In this document: in pieces, positions 42,073 through 52,025 of the stretch
How the letters are laid out: each line of letters starts with the position of its first letter
How positions within the stretch are numbered: the stretch's first letter is position 1
Translations under genes and position numbers: made by a program
Notes under the pieces: generated by a model
Told to the model about the DNA's origin: nothing
Databases searched by the model: none
The model's input: the letters and a program-made list of their open reading frames with translations, nothing else
Assembly (NCBI RefSeq): GCF_032102965.1
Contig: NZ_CP134880.1
Coordinates: 372,001-436,000, forward strand
Length of the DNA stretch: 64,000 bases
Direction: 5' to 3'
From: Demequina capsici
GTDB lineage: Bacteria; Actinomycetota; Actinomycetes; Actinomycetales; Demequinaceae

Positions 42073-43179
42073 CTATACGTCCGAGTTGGGCTGTCTGCCG
42101 AGACTCGCGAGCGGCGCGTGGGTGCCGCGCCGGAGTCGCAACGCGCCCTCCTCTCGAATCAGGCGAACAGACTTTAGGCTCAGCGCTGGCCTCTCAATGA
42201 AGTGCCAACTCAGTGCAGCGAGCACCAGCGTTGCGACCAAATCGATCCCGACATATAGGAACCAATTGTTATTGAGGCCTGCTGCGGCCAGTATATTCAG
42301 AATGAGCGTTCCGTAGATATAGATTCCATAGGAGTAGTCGTAGCTTGAGTTGATCTGGCGGAACCAATTCGGGAGATTGATTGCGAGCCAGAATGTACAG
42401 TACGCCAACGGAACCGGAGCAACTATGTAGAAGAGACCGCCGGCGGAGTCGACGATGAACAACCCTGCTACAAGTGCAGTGACCAAAACTGTCGCAGACA
42501 TGATGAACACGTGGAGTTTCATCACGATCTGCTCGCGGAGTAAGTAGAATAGTGTGCCCGCAAGAAAGAAAGTGAAGAGTCGGACGCCCGAATTGATAGT
42601 TGAGAAGCTTTCACTTCCGCTCGCGCTTATGATATCAAATGTCATCCAAGCCCAACTGCCGAGAAAGAGCGCGAGGACGGGCCATTTCCGAAGTATAGAG
42701 AGCGCGCCAAGAGCACCGATTAGCACGTATGCTCTAAGCTCCCAGGGGAGCGTCCAGAGTGAATCGTTGATGCCGGCCAGTGGCGCGTTCTCAAGGACAC
42801 CTGGAATGAAGCCCTTCACGCCGGTGATGAGTGGGGCGCTCATAGTCATGTACTCCCAGCCGATAACGCTAGCTGACAATGGCGCGACGACAAATCCCGT
42901 GACTACCAATACGGTCCAGAACGCGGGATAGATTCGCAGGAAGCGATGCCATGCAAATACCCATACTGAGGAGGTTCGAGCGAAACTCTGCGCAATCAGA
43001 AAACCGCTGAGGATGAAGAAAACGTCGACAGAGGTGCGAGCAAGTCCCGCTTGATTATTCGTCCAGACAAGTGTGATATCCCATTCGGAGAAGCCGCCGG
43101 CGGGGAATGAGTGACCTATAATCACGGCAGTCGCGGCGACGAGACGGATGAAGCCGATGCTGTTTGACCGAGAGTTCAT
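42073..43179 (-). CDS. acyltransferase 3 family membrane protein, AT-rich
   Basis: A protein of about 368 residues of the OafA/YrhL acyltransferase-3 family: ten or so helices, with FIRLVAATAVIIGHSFP (catalytic His), SVDVFFILSGFLIAQSF and RFLRIYPAFW near the N-terminus. It probably O-acylates the polysaccharide. Codon use is strikingly different from all neighbours, with many A/T third positions (runs such as ATATCAAATGTC), indicating recent transfer. The start is uncertain: ATG 43179 gives a protein beginning MNSRSNSIGFIRL and has AGGCGAG before it; ATGs at 43203 and 43287 are possible. Confidence 0.88.
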   Translation of the reverse strand: MNSRSNSIGFIRLVAATAVIIGHSFPAGGFSEWDITLVWTNNQAGLARTSVDVFFILSGFLIAQSFARTSSVWVFAWHRFLRIYPAFWTVLVVTGFVVAPLSASVIGWEYMTMSAPLITGVKGFIPGVLENAPLAGINDSLWTLPWELRAYVLIGALGALSILRKWPVLALFLGSWAWMTFDIISASGSESFSTINSGVRLFTFFLAGTLFYLLREQIVMKLHVFIMSATVLVTALVAGLFIVDSAGGLFYIVAPVPLAYCTFWLAINLPNWFRQINSSYDYSYGIYIYGTLILNILAAAGLNNNWFLYVGIDLVATLVLAALSWHFIERPALSLKSVRLIREEGALRLRRGTHAPLASLGRQPNSDV

Positions 43180-43401
43180 CTCGCCTAAGCGTGTGCCATT
43201 CATGGACAGGACATTAGCATCCGCTCGGAAGGCGTCGGTTGAGTGTGGATGTGGGGCGTAGAGTCCAGCCCGTGTTGCGCGAAACATGCCTCGCCTGCAT
43301 CAGTCACATCTCAAGTGGCGCGCCGTGACTGGGTCTAATGCCAGTGCGTGTGGCCGCGCGGACCGGCTTGCCGCGCTTCGTCGTTTGGCCCCGGGCCCGG
43401 T

Positions 43402-44865
43402 CTACGTGCGTTGGAGGGCGATTCGCAGGTAGCCGAGCACGGCCCCAACGTCCTTCCGGACGCCAGGGAAGACCGCGGCGCTGAGGAGGCCGCCAGTAAT
43501 CGCAAAGGCGATGCCGATTGCGAGCGAGGTCACCGGAGTCGCGTTGAAGCTCAAGGCGAAGCGAGCAGCTGCCGCGGCGGGCAGCGCGAAAAGCAGTGCC
43601 CCTCGCACGGAGACGCTCATGAGTGAGGCGAGCGGAAAGCTCATCGCCCGAGCCACCGCGGCGGTCGAGAGGGGCCAAAACGCGAGCCAACCTGCAGTGC
43701 TTGCGATTGCTACCCCCGATGCGCCCCAGGGGAGGCCCGCGAGCGAAAGCGCCACGATCGCGGGCTGGGCCCAGAGGTTGAGCCTGAAACCTGCACGCGA
43801 GTGGCCGCCGCCGATGAACAACCACTGGTTGGTCTGCGCCAGCGCGCGCGCGGCGGCCCCGACAGCGAGGAGCTGGACCAGGACGCCTGCCGTCTCCCAC
43901 CCGGGGCCGAGCACGACCTCCACGAGCGGCTCGCCGAGCGCCGCAGCGACAAGCAATGCTGTCGACGTGCCGTACGCGGCGATGAGCTGGAAGGCTTGGA
44001 TGTAATTGAGGAGCCGTGCCGACTCGCCACGGACGCGGGTAAGCACGGGAACCACGACGCGCTGCATCTGGTCTATGGCGAGCGCAACGGGGGTCGCGAC
44101 CAGCTGCTGTGCGCGGTCGTACTGGCCGACAGCGACAGGGCTCGCGACGAGGCCCAAAGCGGGCACTGTGACCGCGCGAGAAGCTTGGAGCGTCAGGTTC
44201 ATCCCGAAGATGTGCATGCCGGTGCGCACGACGTCCTTGACCTCAGAGCGCCAGTTGCCTGGTGATCGTGGGATCCAGCGCGCGGCGGCGACGACGATGA
44301 GTGCCTGTACCACCGTGGCGGTGAGCAACTGCGCCGTCAGCACAGAGTAGGTTCCCCCTGCCATGGCGACGATCACGGCTACGGCCAGGCCGCACACCTG
44401 CCCAAGCACGTCCGCCACCGCGATTGCCCCGAATCGCAAGTCTCGAGAAAGGTGTTGACGGAACTGGATAGTCAACCCCTGAACCACTGGCACGGCTGCG
44501 AGGATCCGACACACGGCCGTGAGCTCCGGGGTGTCGTAAAGCGCCGCGAGCCACCCTGCGGACGCGAAGAGGATCAGCCCTGCGGCGAAGCCCAACGCCG
44601 CGTTGATGATCAGCAGCGCCGATGCTGCGCCGCTGGAGAGAGTCGTCGCCTGCAACGTTGCCATCGGCAGGCCGAAGAACACGATTGCAGTTGCGAAGGT
44701 GACGATGGCGGACACAACGGCAACGGCGCCAAATACATCAGGTGTGAGCAGATGAGCGAGCACCACGAGGCTTGCGAACTGGATCGCAATCAGACCGCCC
44801 TGTGAGACGAGTGTGACGAGGCTCCCGCGCGCTCCCGATGCGGAGAGGCTTGGCCCGTCAGCCAT
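43402..44865 (-). CDS. oligosaccharide flippase, Wzx-type
   Basis: A 487-residue MATE/MOP-superfamily exporter with about fourteen helices, starting GSLVTLVSQGGLIAIQFASL and containing VFGAVAVVSAIVTFATAIVFFG; the central QFRQHLSRDLRFGAIAVADV and GQYDRAQQLVATP are typical of the RfbX/TuaB/WzxC group. It should flip the lipid-linked repeat unit to the outer membrane face for the Wzy-like protein. Its start overlaps the end of the sulfotransferase gene by eight bases, so both are on one transcript. Confidence 0.88.
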   Translation of the reverse strand: MADGPSLSASGARGSLVTLVSQGGLIAIQFASLVVLAHLLTPDVFGAVAVVSAIVTFATAIVFFGLPMATLQATTLSSGAASALLIINAALGFAAGLILFASAGWLAALYDTPELTAVCRILAAVPVVQGLTIQFRQHLSRDLRFGAIAVADVLGQVCGLAVAVIVAMAGGTYSVLTAQLLTATVVQALIVVAAARWIPRSPGNWRSEVKDVVRTGMHIFGMNLTLQASRAVTVPALGLVASPVAVGQYDRAQQLVATPVALAIDQMQRVVVPVLTRVRGESARLLNYIQAFQLIAAYGTSTALLVAAALGEPLVEVVLGPGWETAGVLVQLLAVGAAARALAQTNQWLFIGGGHSRAGFRLNLWAQPAIVALSLAGLPWGASGVAIASTAGWLAFWPLSTAAVARAMSFPLASLMSVSVRGALLFALPAAAAARFALSFNATPVTSLAIGIAFAITGGLLSAAVFPGVRKDVGAVLGYLRIALQRT

Positions 44866-45805
44866 TCTGCGCGGCGCCCTCGTTCGGGGTGAGTGACCGT
44901 TCCCAGCCGTCGAGTTGTAGACCTGTGACCGTGGCAGTCAGCGCGATGTCCTCAAGGAGCAACTGCCGTACCCCGACGGGCACGTCGGCGAGCTCCAGCT
45001 TGCCTGTCGCCGCGCCGTCGGCGCGGTTGAGCTTGTCGAGTTTGCGAGCAGCAGAAGCCCGGACCGTCTCGCTTGGGATTGCCGTGCGGACGAACCGCCT
45101 CAGGCGCGTAGCGGAACCTCGATCCCAGATCAGGCGCGCCAGCGCGCCGTTTCGAGCCCGGCCGGCTGGATTCGCCTGGTGCGTGGACGGTGCGCGCACG
45201 ATGCGTTCCGGATCCTGGAAGATGAAGCGGACGAAGTCCTCGTAGAAGTCCTGGCGCGACTCAGGGGAACCTGTGACGAGGTCCTCGAAGCGGTACACCC
45301 GGACGTGAGAGAACAGGGACCGATAGGTGGCGATGTGGCGTGAGTACAGGCTCCGCCAGAGGTAGTCGAGGTGATCGCTGGCGCGCTCGCCGTTCGCCAG
45401 GAGCGTGAACTCCGCCTCGAGAGCGTCGGCGAACGGCCGCTGCTCCAGGCCGCGTCTGACGGACATCTGGTACTGCGAGTGGCTCCGGCGAATGGGATCG
45501 CGCATCAGGATCACGATCGGGACGTCTCCGACCACCGAGCGGAGGTCTCGTGCCGCCTCAGGTGAGGAGAGATAGTCGGGATCGACCTCGCCGCGGAGCC
45601 CGCCGTTTTCGGGGAATTGGCTTGTATACCAGGAGAGACCCTTCTCTCGCAGCGTGGCGTCCGTGAAGAAGTGCGTCTCCTTGATTGCGGGCACCGAAAA
45701 CGCTGGGTCCGACGCCAGCCACTCATGAAGAGTAGTGGTGCCGGCCTTCTGGGCGCCGACCACGACGAAGGCGGGAACACGGGGACCTTGTGGTGCGGCG
45801 TTCAC
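44858..45805 (-). CDS. sulfotransferase, probably acting on the exopolysaccharide
   Basis: A 315-residue PAPS-dependent sulfotransferase. The 5'-phosphosulfate loop is [16 protein letters not shown] near residue 15, and the 3'-phosphate site is [15 protein letters not shown] near residue 100; KETHFFTD resembles the heparan-sulfate sulfotransferase type that acts on carbohydrate. It is co-transcribed with the flippase and divergent from rmlA, so sulfation of the surface polysaccharide is the likely role. No PAPS synthesis genes are in the window. The GTG start has AGGAGGAAG upstream. Confidence 0.85.
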   Translation of the reverse strand: MNAAPQGPRVPAFVVVGAQKAGTTTLHEWLASDPAFSVPAIKETHFFTDATLREKGLSWYTSQFPENGGLRGEVDPDYLSSPEAARDLRSVVGDVPIVILMRDPIRRSHSQYQMSVRRGLEQRPFADALEAEFTLLANGERASDHLDYLWRSLYSRHIATYRSLFSHVRVYRFEDLVTGSPESRQDFYEDFVRFIFQDPERIVRAPSTHQANPAGRARNGALARLIWDRGSATRLRRFVRTAIPSETVRASAARKLDKLNRADGAATGKLELADVPVGVRQLLLEDIALTATVTGLQLDGWERSLTPNEGAAQNG

Positions 45806-46000
45806 GCGCGCTTCCTCCTAGTAGGTGTGGTCGTATAGGCATTCACTTGAGCGGCTTCCGGCATCGTGGGAGAGGCTCCGAGCGTACTGAGCCATTTTGC
45901 CATCCGCGGTACGCACCGTGGTCTCGGGTGCGTCGCGGCGCACCGGACGACTGCCGTCCGCGTGGGTGCGGAACGTCGGACGCTGCGCCACGCCGCCCCC

Positions 46001-46016
46001 TACACTTGTGGAAGTT
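46001..46016 (+). promoter_or_regulatory. shared exopolysaccharide promoter motif, copy 2
   Basis: TACACTTGTGGAAGTT, 74 bases upstream of rmlA. TACACT fits a -10 box and no good -35 is visible. The remainder of the 284-base divergent region between the sulfotransferase gene and rmlA shows no other clear signal. Confidence 0.5.
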
Positions 46017-46089
46017 CACTGTCAGCCGGACGTCTCTTGCGTGCGCCATCCTGTTGCGTCGCGTGTGTCGTCCGTACGAAAGGAAACCG

Positions 46090-47957
<1,868 letters not shown>

Positions 47958-47959
47958 AC

Positions 47960-49411
47960 GTGGCCGACGGCCCCAAGCAGCTCACGTCGACCGAGACCGC
48001 CATCCCCGGTCTTACCCTGTGGGACCTGCCGGTCCACGGCGACTCCCGCGGCTGGTTCAAGGAGAACTGGCAGCGGGAGAAGATGACTGCGCTTGGACTG
48101 CCCGACTTCGGCCCCGTGCAGAACAACATCTCGTTCAACGCGACCGTCGGCACCACGCGAGGCATCCACGCGGAGCCCTGGGACAAGTGGGTGTCGGTGG
48201 CCACGGGCCGCATCTTCGGGGCCTGGGTGGACCTGCGCGAGGGACCGACCTTCGGCGCGGTGGTGACCGCTGAGATCGACCCCTCGCGGGCAGTGTTCGT
48301 GCCCCGCGGCGTAGGCAACGCCTTCCAGACGCTCGAGGAGGGCACCGCCTACTCGTACCTGGTGAACGCGCACTGGTCGCCCGACGCAGAGTATGCACTG
48401 CTCAACTTGGCCGACGAGACGGTCGCCGTGCCATGGCCGATCCCGCTGGACCAGGCTGAGGTCTCCGACAAGGACAAGGGCCACCCGCCCTTGGACGCGA
48501 TCACGCCGGTTCGCCAGCGTCGCACCGTCATCATCGGCTCGAAGGGGCAACTCGGCCGTGCTCTGGAGGCGGAGCTCGCGCACGACCACGTCCTGGACCT
48601 CGTGGACCGTGAGGAGCTGGACATCAGCTCGCCGACGCTCGCGACGGACTACCCGTGGCACGAGGTGAACGTGATCCTCAACGCGGCCGCTTACACCGCG
48701 GTCGACGTCGCGGAGACGCCCGAGGGCCGTGCCGACGCGTGGGCCGCGAACGCCTCAGCGCCGGCAGCGCTCGCGCGGATCGCCGCGGAGCATCGCATCA
48801 CCCTGGTGCACGTGTCCTCCGACTATGTGTTCGACGGCTCGTCGACCATGCCGTACACCGAGGGCGAGCCGTTCGCGCCGCTAGGCGTGTACGGGCAGTC
48901 CAAGGCGGCAGGGGACATCGCCGTGGCCGGCGCGCCCAAGCACTACATCGTGCGCACCAGCTGGGTGATCGGCGACGGGAAGAACTTCGTCAGGACGATG
49001 GCAGGGCTGGCCGGTCGGGGCGTCGCGCCGAGCGTGGTGGACGACCAGGTGGGACGCCTCACCTTCACCGCTGACCTGGCACGGGGCATCCGGCACCTGG
49101 TCGAGACGGCAGCGCCGTACGGCACCTACAACCTCACGGGATCGGGAGAGCCGGCGTCCTGGGCGACGGTCGCGAGCGAGGTCTACGACCTTGTCGCTGC
49201 CGGCTCAGTCCCCGGCGTCACCGCGGTCGACGGGATCGCAGGCTCGTCGGTGACGCCGGTGTCCACCGCGGAGTACTTCGCGAGCGCGACGGTTCCGGTG
49301 GCTCCGCGCCCCGCCAACAGTGTGCTCGACATGGCCAAGATCGAGGCGACAGGGTTCATCGCGCGCGACTGGCGGGAGTCGCTCGAGGAGTACCTCCACC
49401 AGTCCCGGTAG
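47960..49411 (+). CDS. fused dTDP-4-dehydrorhamnose 3,5-epimerase and reductase (RmlC-RmlD)
   Basis: A bifunctional protein of about 483 residues. Residues about 1-185 form the RmlC cupin (DSRGWFKENWQ, catalytic His in TTRGIHAEPWDKWV, then FVPRGVGNAFQTLEE and YLVNAHW); residues about 190-483 form the RmlD reductase (VIIGSKGQLGRALE, VSSDYVFDG, YGQSKAAGD with catalytic Tyr and Lys). It performs the last two steps to dTDP-L-rhamnose. The fusion is known in actinobacteria. GTG 47960 has AAGGGA 8 bases upstream; GTG 47954, overlapping the rmlB stop as GTGA, is the alternative. Confidence 0.92.
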   Translation: MADGPKQLTSTETAIPGLTLWDLPVHGDSRGWFKENWQREKMTALGLPDFGPVQNNISFNATVGTTRGIHAEPWDKWVSVATGRIFGAWVDLREGPTFGAVVTAEIDPSRAVFVPRGVGNAFQTLEEGTAYSYLVNAHWSPDAEYALLNLADETVAVPWPIPLDQAEVSDKDKGHPPLDAITPVRQRRTVIIGSKGQLGRALEAELAHDHVLDLVDREELDISSPTLATDYPWHEVNVILNAAAYTAVDVAETPEGRADAWAANASAPAALARIAAEHRITLVHVSSDYVFDGSSTMPYTEGEPFAPLGVYGQSKAAGDIAVAGAPKHYIVRTSWVIGDGKNFVRTMAGLAGRGVAPSVVDDQVGRLTFTADLARGIRHLVETAAPYGTYNLTGSGEPASWATVASEVYDLVAAGSVPGVTAVDGIAGSSVTPVSTAEYFASATVPVAPRPANSVLDMAKIEATGFIARDWRESLEEYLHQSR

Positions 49412-49469
49412 GCATGACCAAGCGGGCGGGCAGGTTCCTACATGCCTGGCCGATATGCTCGTCCCCGCG

Positions 49470-49485
49470 TAACCTTGCGGAAGTT
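49470..49485 (+). promoter_or_regulatory. shared exopolysaccharide promoter motif, copy 3
   Basis: TAACCTTGCGGAAGTT, 20 bases before the gmd start. TAACCT fits a -10 box, again without a good -35. Because the GGAAGTT block would be at the very 5' end of the mRNA, the conserved part may act at initiation or in the leader. Confidence 0.5.
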
Positions 49486-49504
49486 CATTGAGGAGTTTTT
49501 TGAC

Positions 49505-50509
49505 ATGTCTGGGGCGAGCAAGTCAGCGCTTGTGACTGGAATCACCGGCCAGGACGGCGGGCACATCGCGGAGCTGCTGCACGAGCAGGGCTATGAGGTC
49601 TTCGGCCTGATCCGTGGCCAGAGCAACCCGCGCAAGGCCGCGGTGGAGGCCGACCTGCCGTTCGTGAAGCTCATCGAGGGCGACCTCACCGATCCGGCGG
49701 CACTCGTCCACGCGGTCGACACGTCGGACCCGGACGAGGTCTACAACCTCGGCGCGATCAGCCACGTCGGCTACTCCTTCAAGAACCCTTCCCTCACTGC
49801 AGAGGTCACCGGAAAGGGCGTGCTGAACCTGCTCGAGGCGGTGCGTCTCACGGGTCGCGCCGAGAAGACGAAGTTCTACCAGGCATCGACGTCCGAGATG
49901 TTCGGCGGGCTCGACTACAACCGTCCGGGATCCGGCTACAACGAGGATTCGCTCTTCCACCCGCGAAGCCCGTACGGGGTCGCCAAGCTGTACGGCCACT
50001 GGATAGCCAAGAACTACCGCGAGAGCTACGGCATGTTCGTCGCCTGCGGCATCCTCTTCAATCACGAAGGTGAGCGGCGCGGCATCGAGTTCGTGACCCG
50101 AAAGATCACCGACGCCGTCGCCCGCATCCACCTGGGCCTGCAGGACAAGATCGAGCTGGGCGATCTGTGGCCCAAGCGCGACTGGGGTTACGCCGGCGAC
50201 TACGTGCGTGGCATGTGGCAGATGCTCCAGCACCCTGAGCCCGACGACTTCGTGCTCGCCACAGGCGAGACCCACTCGATCGAGGACTTCCTGACAGAGG
50301 CATTCGCCGCAGTGGGCATCGACGACTGGCACCCGTACGTGGTTCAGAACCCTGCGTTCATGCGCCCCGCGGAGGTGGACATCCTGCTGGGCGACCCGGC
50401 CAAGGCCGAGCAGACCCTCGGCTGGCACCGTGACGTCGACTTCGCTGGTCTCGTGAAGCGGATGATCGACCACGACATCGCGCTCCAGCGCAAGAACCTG
50501 CCCGCCTGA
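49505..50509 (+). CDS. gmd: GDP-mannose 4,6-dehydratase
   Basis: A 334-residue enzyme that makes GDP-4-keto-6-deoxymannose. SALVTGITGQDGGHIAELL (NADP-binding), VYNLGAISHVGYSF, YQASTSEMFGG (catalytic Thr and Glu), SPYGVAKLYGHWIAKNYRE (Tyr-x3-Lys) and LGDLWPKRDWGYAGDYV are all recognisable. ATG 49505 follows GAGGAG at a somewhat long distance. The reductase gene begins at its stop (TGATG), forming a two-gene operon with its own promoter. Confidence 0.94.
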   Translation: MSGASKSALVTGITGQDGGHIAELLHEQGYEVFGLIRGQSNPRKAAVEADLPFVKLIEGDLTDPAALVHAVDTSDPDEVYNLGAISHVGYSFKNPSLTAEVTGKGVLNLLEAVRLTGRAEKTKFYQASTSEMFGGLDYNRPGSGYNEDSLFHPRSPYGVAKLYGHWIAKNYRESYGMFVACGILFNHEGERRGIEFVTRKITDAVARIHLGLQDKIELGDLWPKRDWGYAGDYVRGMWQMLQHPEPDDFVLATGETHSIEDFLTEAFAAVGIDDWHPYVVQNPAFMRPAEVDILLGDPAKAEQTLGWHRDVDFAGLVKRMIDHDIALQRKNLPA

Positions 50510-51438
50510 TGCGCTCGGCCTTGCGATCCGTCCTTGTCACAGGCATCGACGGTTTCGTGGGCCGGCACGTGGCCGCGCTCGCGTACGAGGCAGGCGTGGC
50601 GGTGCATGGCGTGGGACGCTCCGGCGCGCTCGCGCCTGACGTCGCCGCGCACGTCCACACGTACGTGCAGGCTGACCTCACAGAAGGTTGGCCAGCGCTC
50701 CCGGCGGTCGACGCGGTCATCCATCTGGCAGGGCTCGCCGCCGTCGGGCCGTCGTTCGAGAGGCCGCAGCTCTACATCGAGGCGAACTCGCGCATCGTGA
50801 CTCACATGGCCGAGGCGCTCCTGGCTGCCGACTACCGCGGGACGCTCGTCGCAGTGTCGTCAGGTGCCGTGTACGGCAGCACCCGCGAGCCGCTCACCGA
50901 GGACTCCCCGGTAGGAATCTCTTCCCCTTATGCGGTCAGCAAGCTCCTGGTAGAGAACCAGATGACCTACTATCGGCATCGGGGACTTCGTACGGTCGTC
51001 GCGAGACCGTTCAACCACGTCGGCCCTGGCCAGCGGCAAGGCTTCCTGGTGCCCGACCTGTACGCGCGGTTGGCACTGCTCCCCGAAGGCGAGCCGCTGT
51101 CGGTCGGCAACCTGTCGACGCGACGCGACTACCTGGACGTGCGAGACGTCGCGCGCGCATACCTCGTTCTCGCTCAGGCGGAGTCCTGGACGCATGGTGT
51201 CTACAACGTCGCGTCCGGCCGGTCGCGGTCCGGGTACGAGATGCTTGCGGCAATAGCTGGAGCGATGGGTCGCGACGTGCCGGAGCTCGTCACCGATTCG
51301 CACATCCTTCGTCCGACCGACGTCGACGAGGTGATCGGCTCCGCAGACCGTCTGAGAGACGAGCTCGCATGGGCTCCCCAGCATTCGCTCGAGCAGTCGA
51401 TCGCCGACTTCGTCGCTGACGCGCGATCACGGTCCTAG
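50509..51438 (+). CDS. NAD-dependent epimerase/dehydratase, probable GDP-4-keto-6-deoxymannose reductase (Rmd)
   Basis: A 309-residue short-chain reductase: VLVTGIDGFVGRHVAALA, VIHLAGLAAVGPSFE, VSSGAVYGS and the active-site SSPYAVSKLLVENQ (Tyr-x3-Lys). ARPFNHVGPGQRQGF is typical of Rmd-type enzymes that reduce GDP-4-keto-6-deoxymannose to GDP-D-rhamnose, rather than GDP-fucose synthase (GMER). GDP-6-deoxytalose is an alternative product. Coupled to gmd by TGATG overlap. Family call is firm; the product is inferred from neighbour and motif. Confidence 0.82.
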   Translation: MRSALRSVLVTGIDGFVGRHVAALAYEAGVAVHGVGRSGALAPDVAAHVHTYVQADLTEGWPALPAVDAVIHLAGLAAVGPSFERPQLYIEANSRIVTHMAEALLAADYRGTLVAVSSGAVYGSTREPLTEDSPVGISSPYAVSKLLVENQMTYYRHRGLRTVVARPFNHVGPGQRQGFLVPDLYARLALLPEGEPLSVGNLSTRRDYLDVRDVARAYLVLAQAESWTHGVYNVASGRSRSGYEMLAAIAGAMGRDVPELVTDSHILRPTDVDEVIGSADRLRDELAWAPQHSLEQSIADFVADARSRS

Positions 51439-51494
51439 GCTGCTCCGCTCGAGGTGGCGGGCGCGACAGGCTGTGCGCTGCGGTCGACAGGTGG

Positions 51495-51546
51495 TGTGAT
51501 CTGGATCGCATCCGACTACCACGATCCGCCGATCGCCGTATATAGT
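51495..51546 (+). promoter_or_regulatory. probable promoter of the small-ORF unit with a CRP-like site
   Basis: TGTGATCTGGATCGCA (51495-51510) differs from TGTGA-N6-TCACA at one position. A strong -10, TATAGT (51541-51546), lies 31 bases downstream; no good -35 is visible, which would suit an activated promoter. Predicted mRNA start near 51553. Confidence 0.45.
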
Positions 51547-51682
51547 GAACACAGCGTCCCGCTCATGACAACGTCGACTGACAGCGTTCATGGCGGGACT
51601 TTCGCATTGTCCCAACGTGGGGCCACCGGGGAACCGGACTCCACGTCCTCCCCGGTTCCGATCAAGGAGCAGAGGAAGAACA

Positions 51683-51811
51683 ATGTTCGAGACCATCACC
51701 TCCGCGTTCTCTCGCAAGAGCGCCGGCGCCAACTACGCCAACCTCCCCGCCAGCGTCCGCGACGAGATCATCGACGCGATGAGCGCCACCTCCAAGACGG
51801 ACATCCGCTGA
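51683..51811 (+). CDS. small ORF of 42 residues, unknown function
   Basis: Encodes MFETITSAFSRKSAGANYAN followed by LPASVRDEIIDAMSATSKTD and IR. AGAGGAAG precedes the ATG at a workable distance. The leader (about 130 bases from the TATAGT promoter) can form two hairpins: GGGAC/GTCCC near 51596 and GGAACCGG/CCGGTTCC (51630/51652). A second small ORF starts 3 bases after the stop, and a terminator ends the unit. No homology recognised; the peptide could be a regulatory leader, a toxin-like peptide or a peptide precursor. Confidence 0.5.
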   Translation: MFETITSAFSRKSAGANYANLPASVRDEIIDAMSATSKTDIR

Positions 51812-51813
51812 TC

Positions 51814-51948
51814 ATGTCCGCCAATGCGCGCCTCGGATCCTGCCGGGGCATGGACCTCGGCGGCTCGGTCCTGCCGATCCCCGGCGGTGCGCGTCAGGGT
51901 TGCACCGCCTCCCCCGCCCGCGCGGCCGGCACGGTACGCCACCGCTAA
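51814..51948 (+). CDS. second small ORF of 44 residues, unknown function
   Basis: Starts MSANARLGSCRGMDLGGSVL and continues PIPGGARQGCTASPARAAGT to VRHR. It begins three bases after the first small ORF's stop and would be translationally coupled, having no separate Shine-Dalgarno. Two Cys and a Gly/Pro-rich centre are notable. A 15-base palindrome (51958-51972) and a strong terminator follow. Coding status is uncertain, as GC-rich DNA easily keeps short frames open. Confidence 0.35.
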   Translation: MSANARLGSCRGMDLGGSVLPIPGGARQGCTASPARAAGTVRHR

Positions 51949-51983
51949 CCCTCCCCGCTGAGCACTGCTCAGCCCGTGTGCGA

Positions 51984-52011
51984 GCCCCGTCGAGAGACCT
52001 CTCGGCGGGGC
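51984..52011. terminator. bidirectional terminator between small-ORF unit and metX
   Basis: Arms 51984-51996 and 51999-52011 pair over 13 positions with one G-T mismatch, followed by CTTCTTC. It can end the plus-strand small-ORF unit and the minus-strand metY-metX operon (metX stop at 52,026). Confidence 0.85.
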
Positions 52012-52025
52012 TTCTTCACGTCCTG

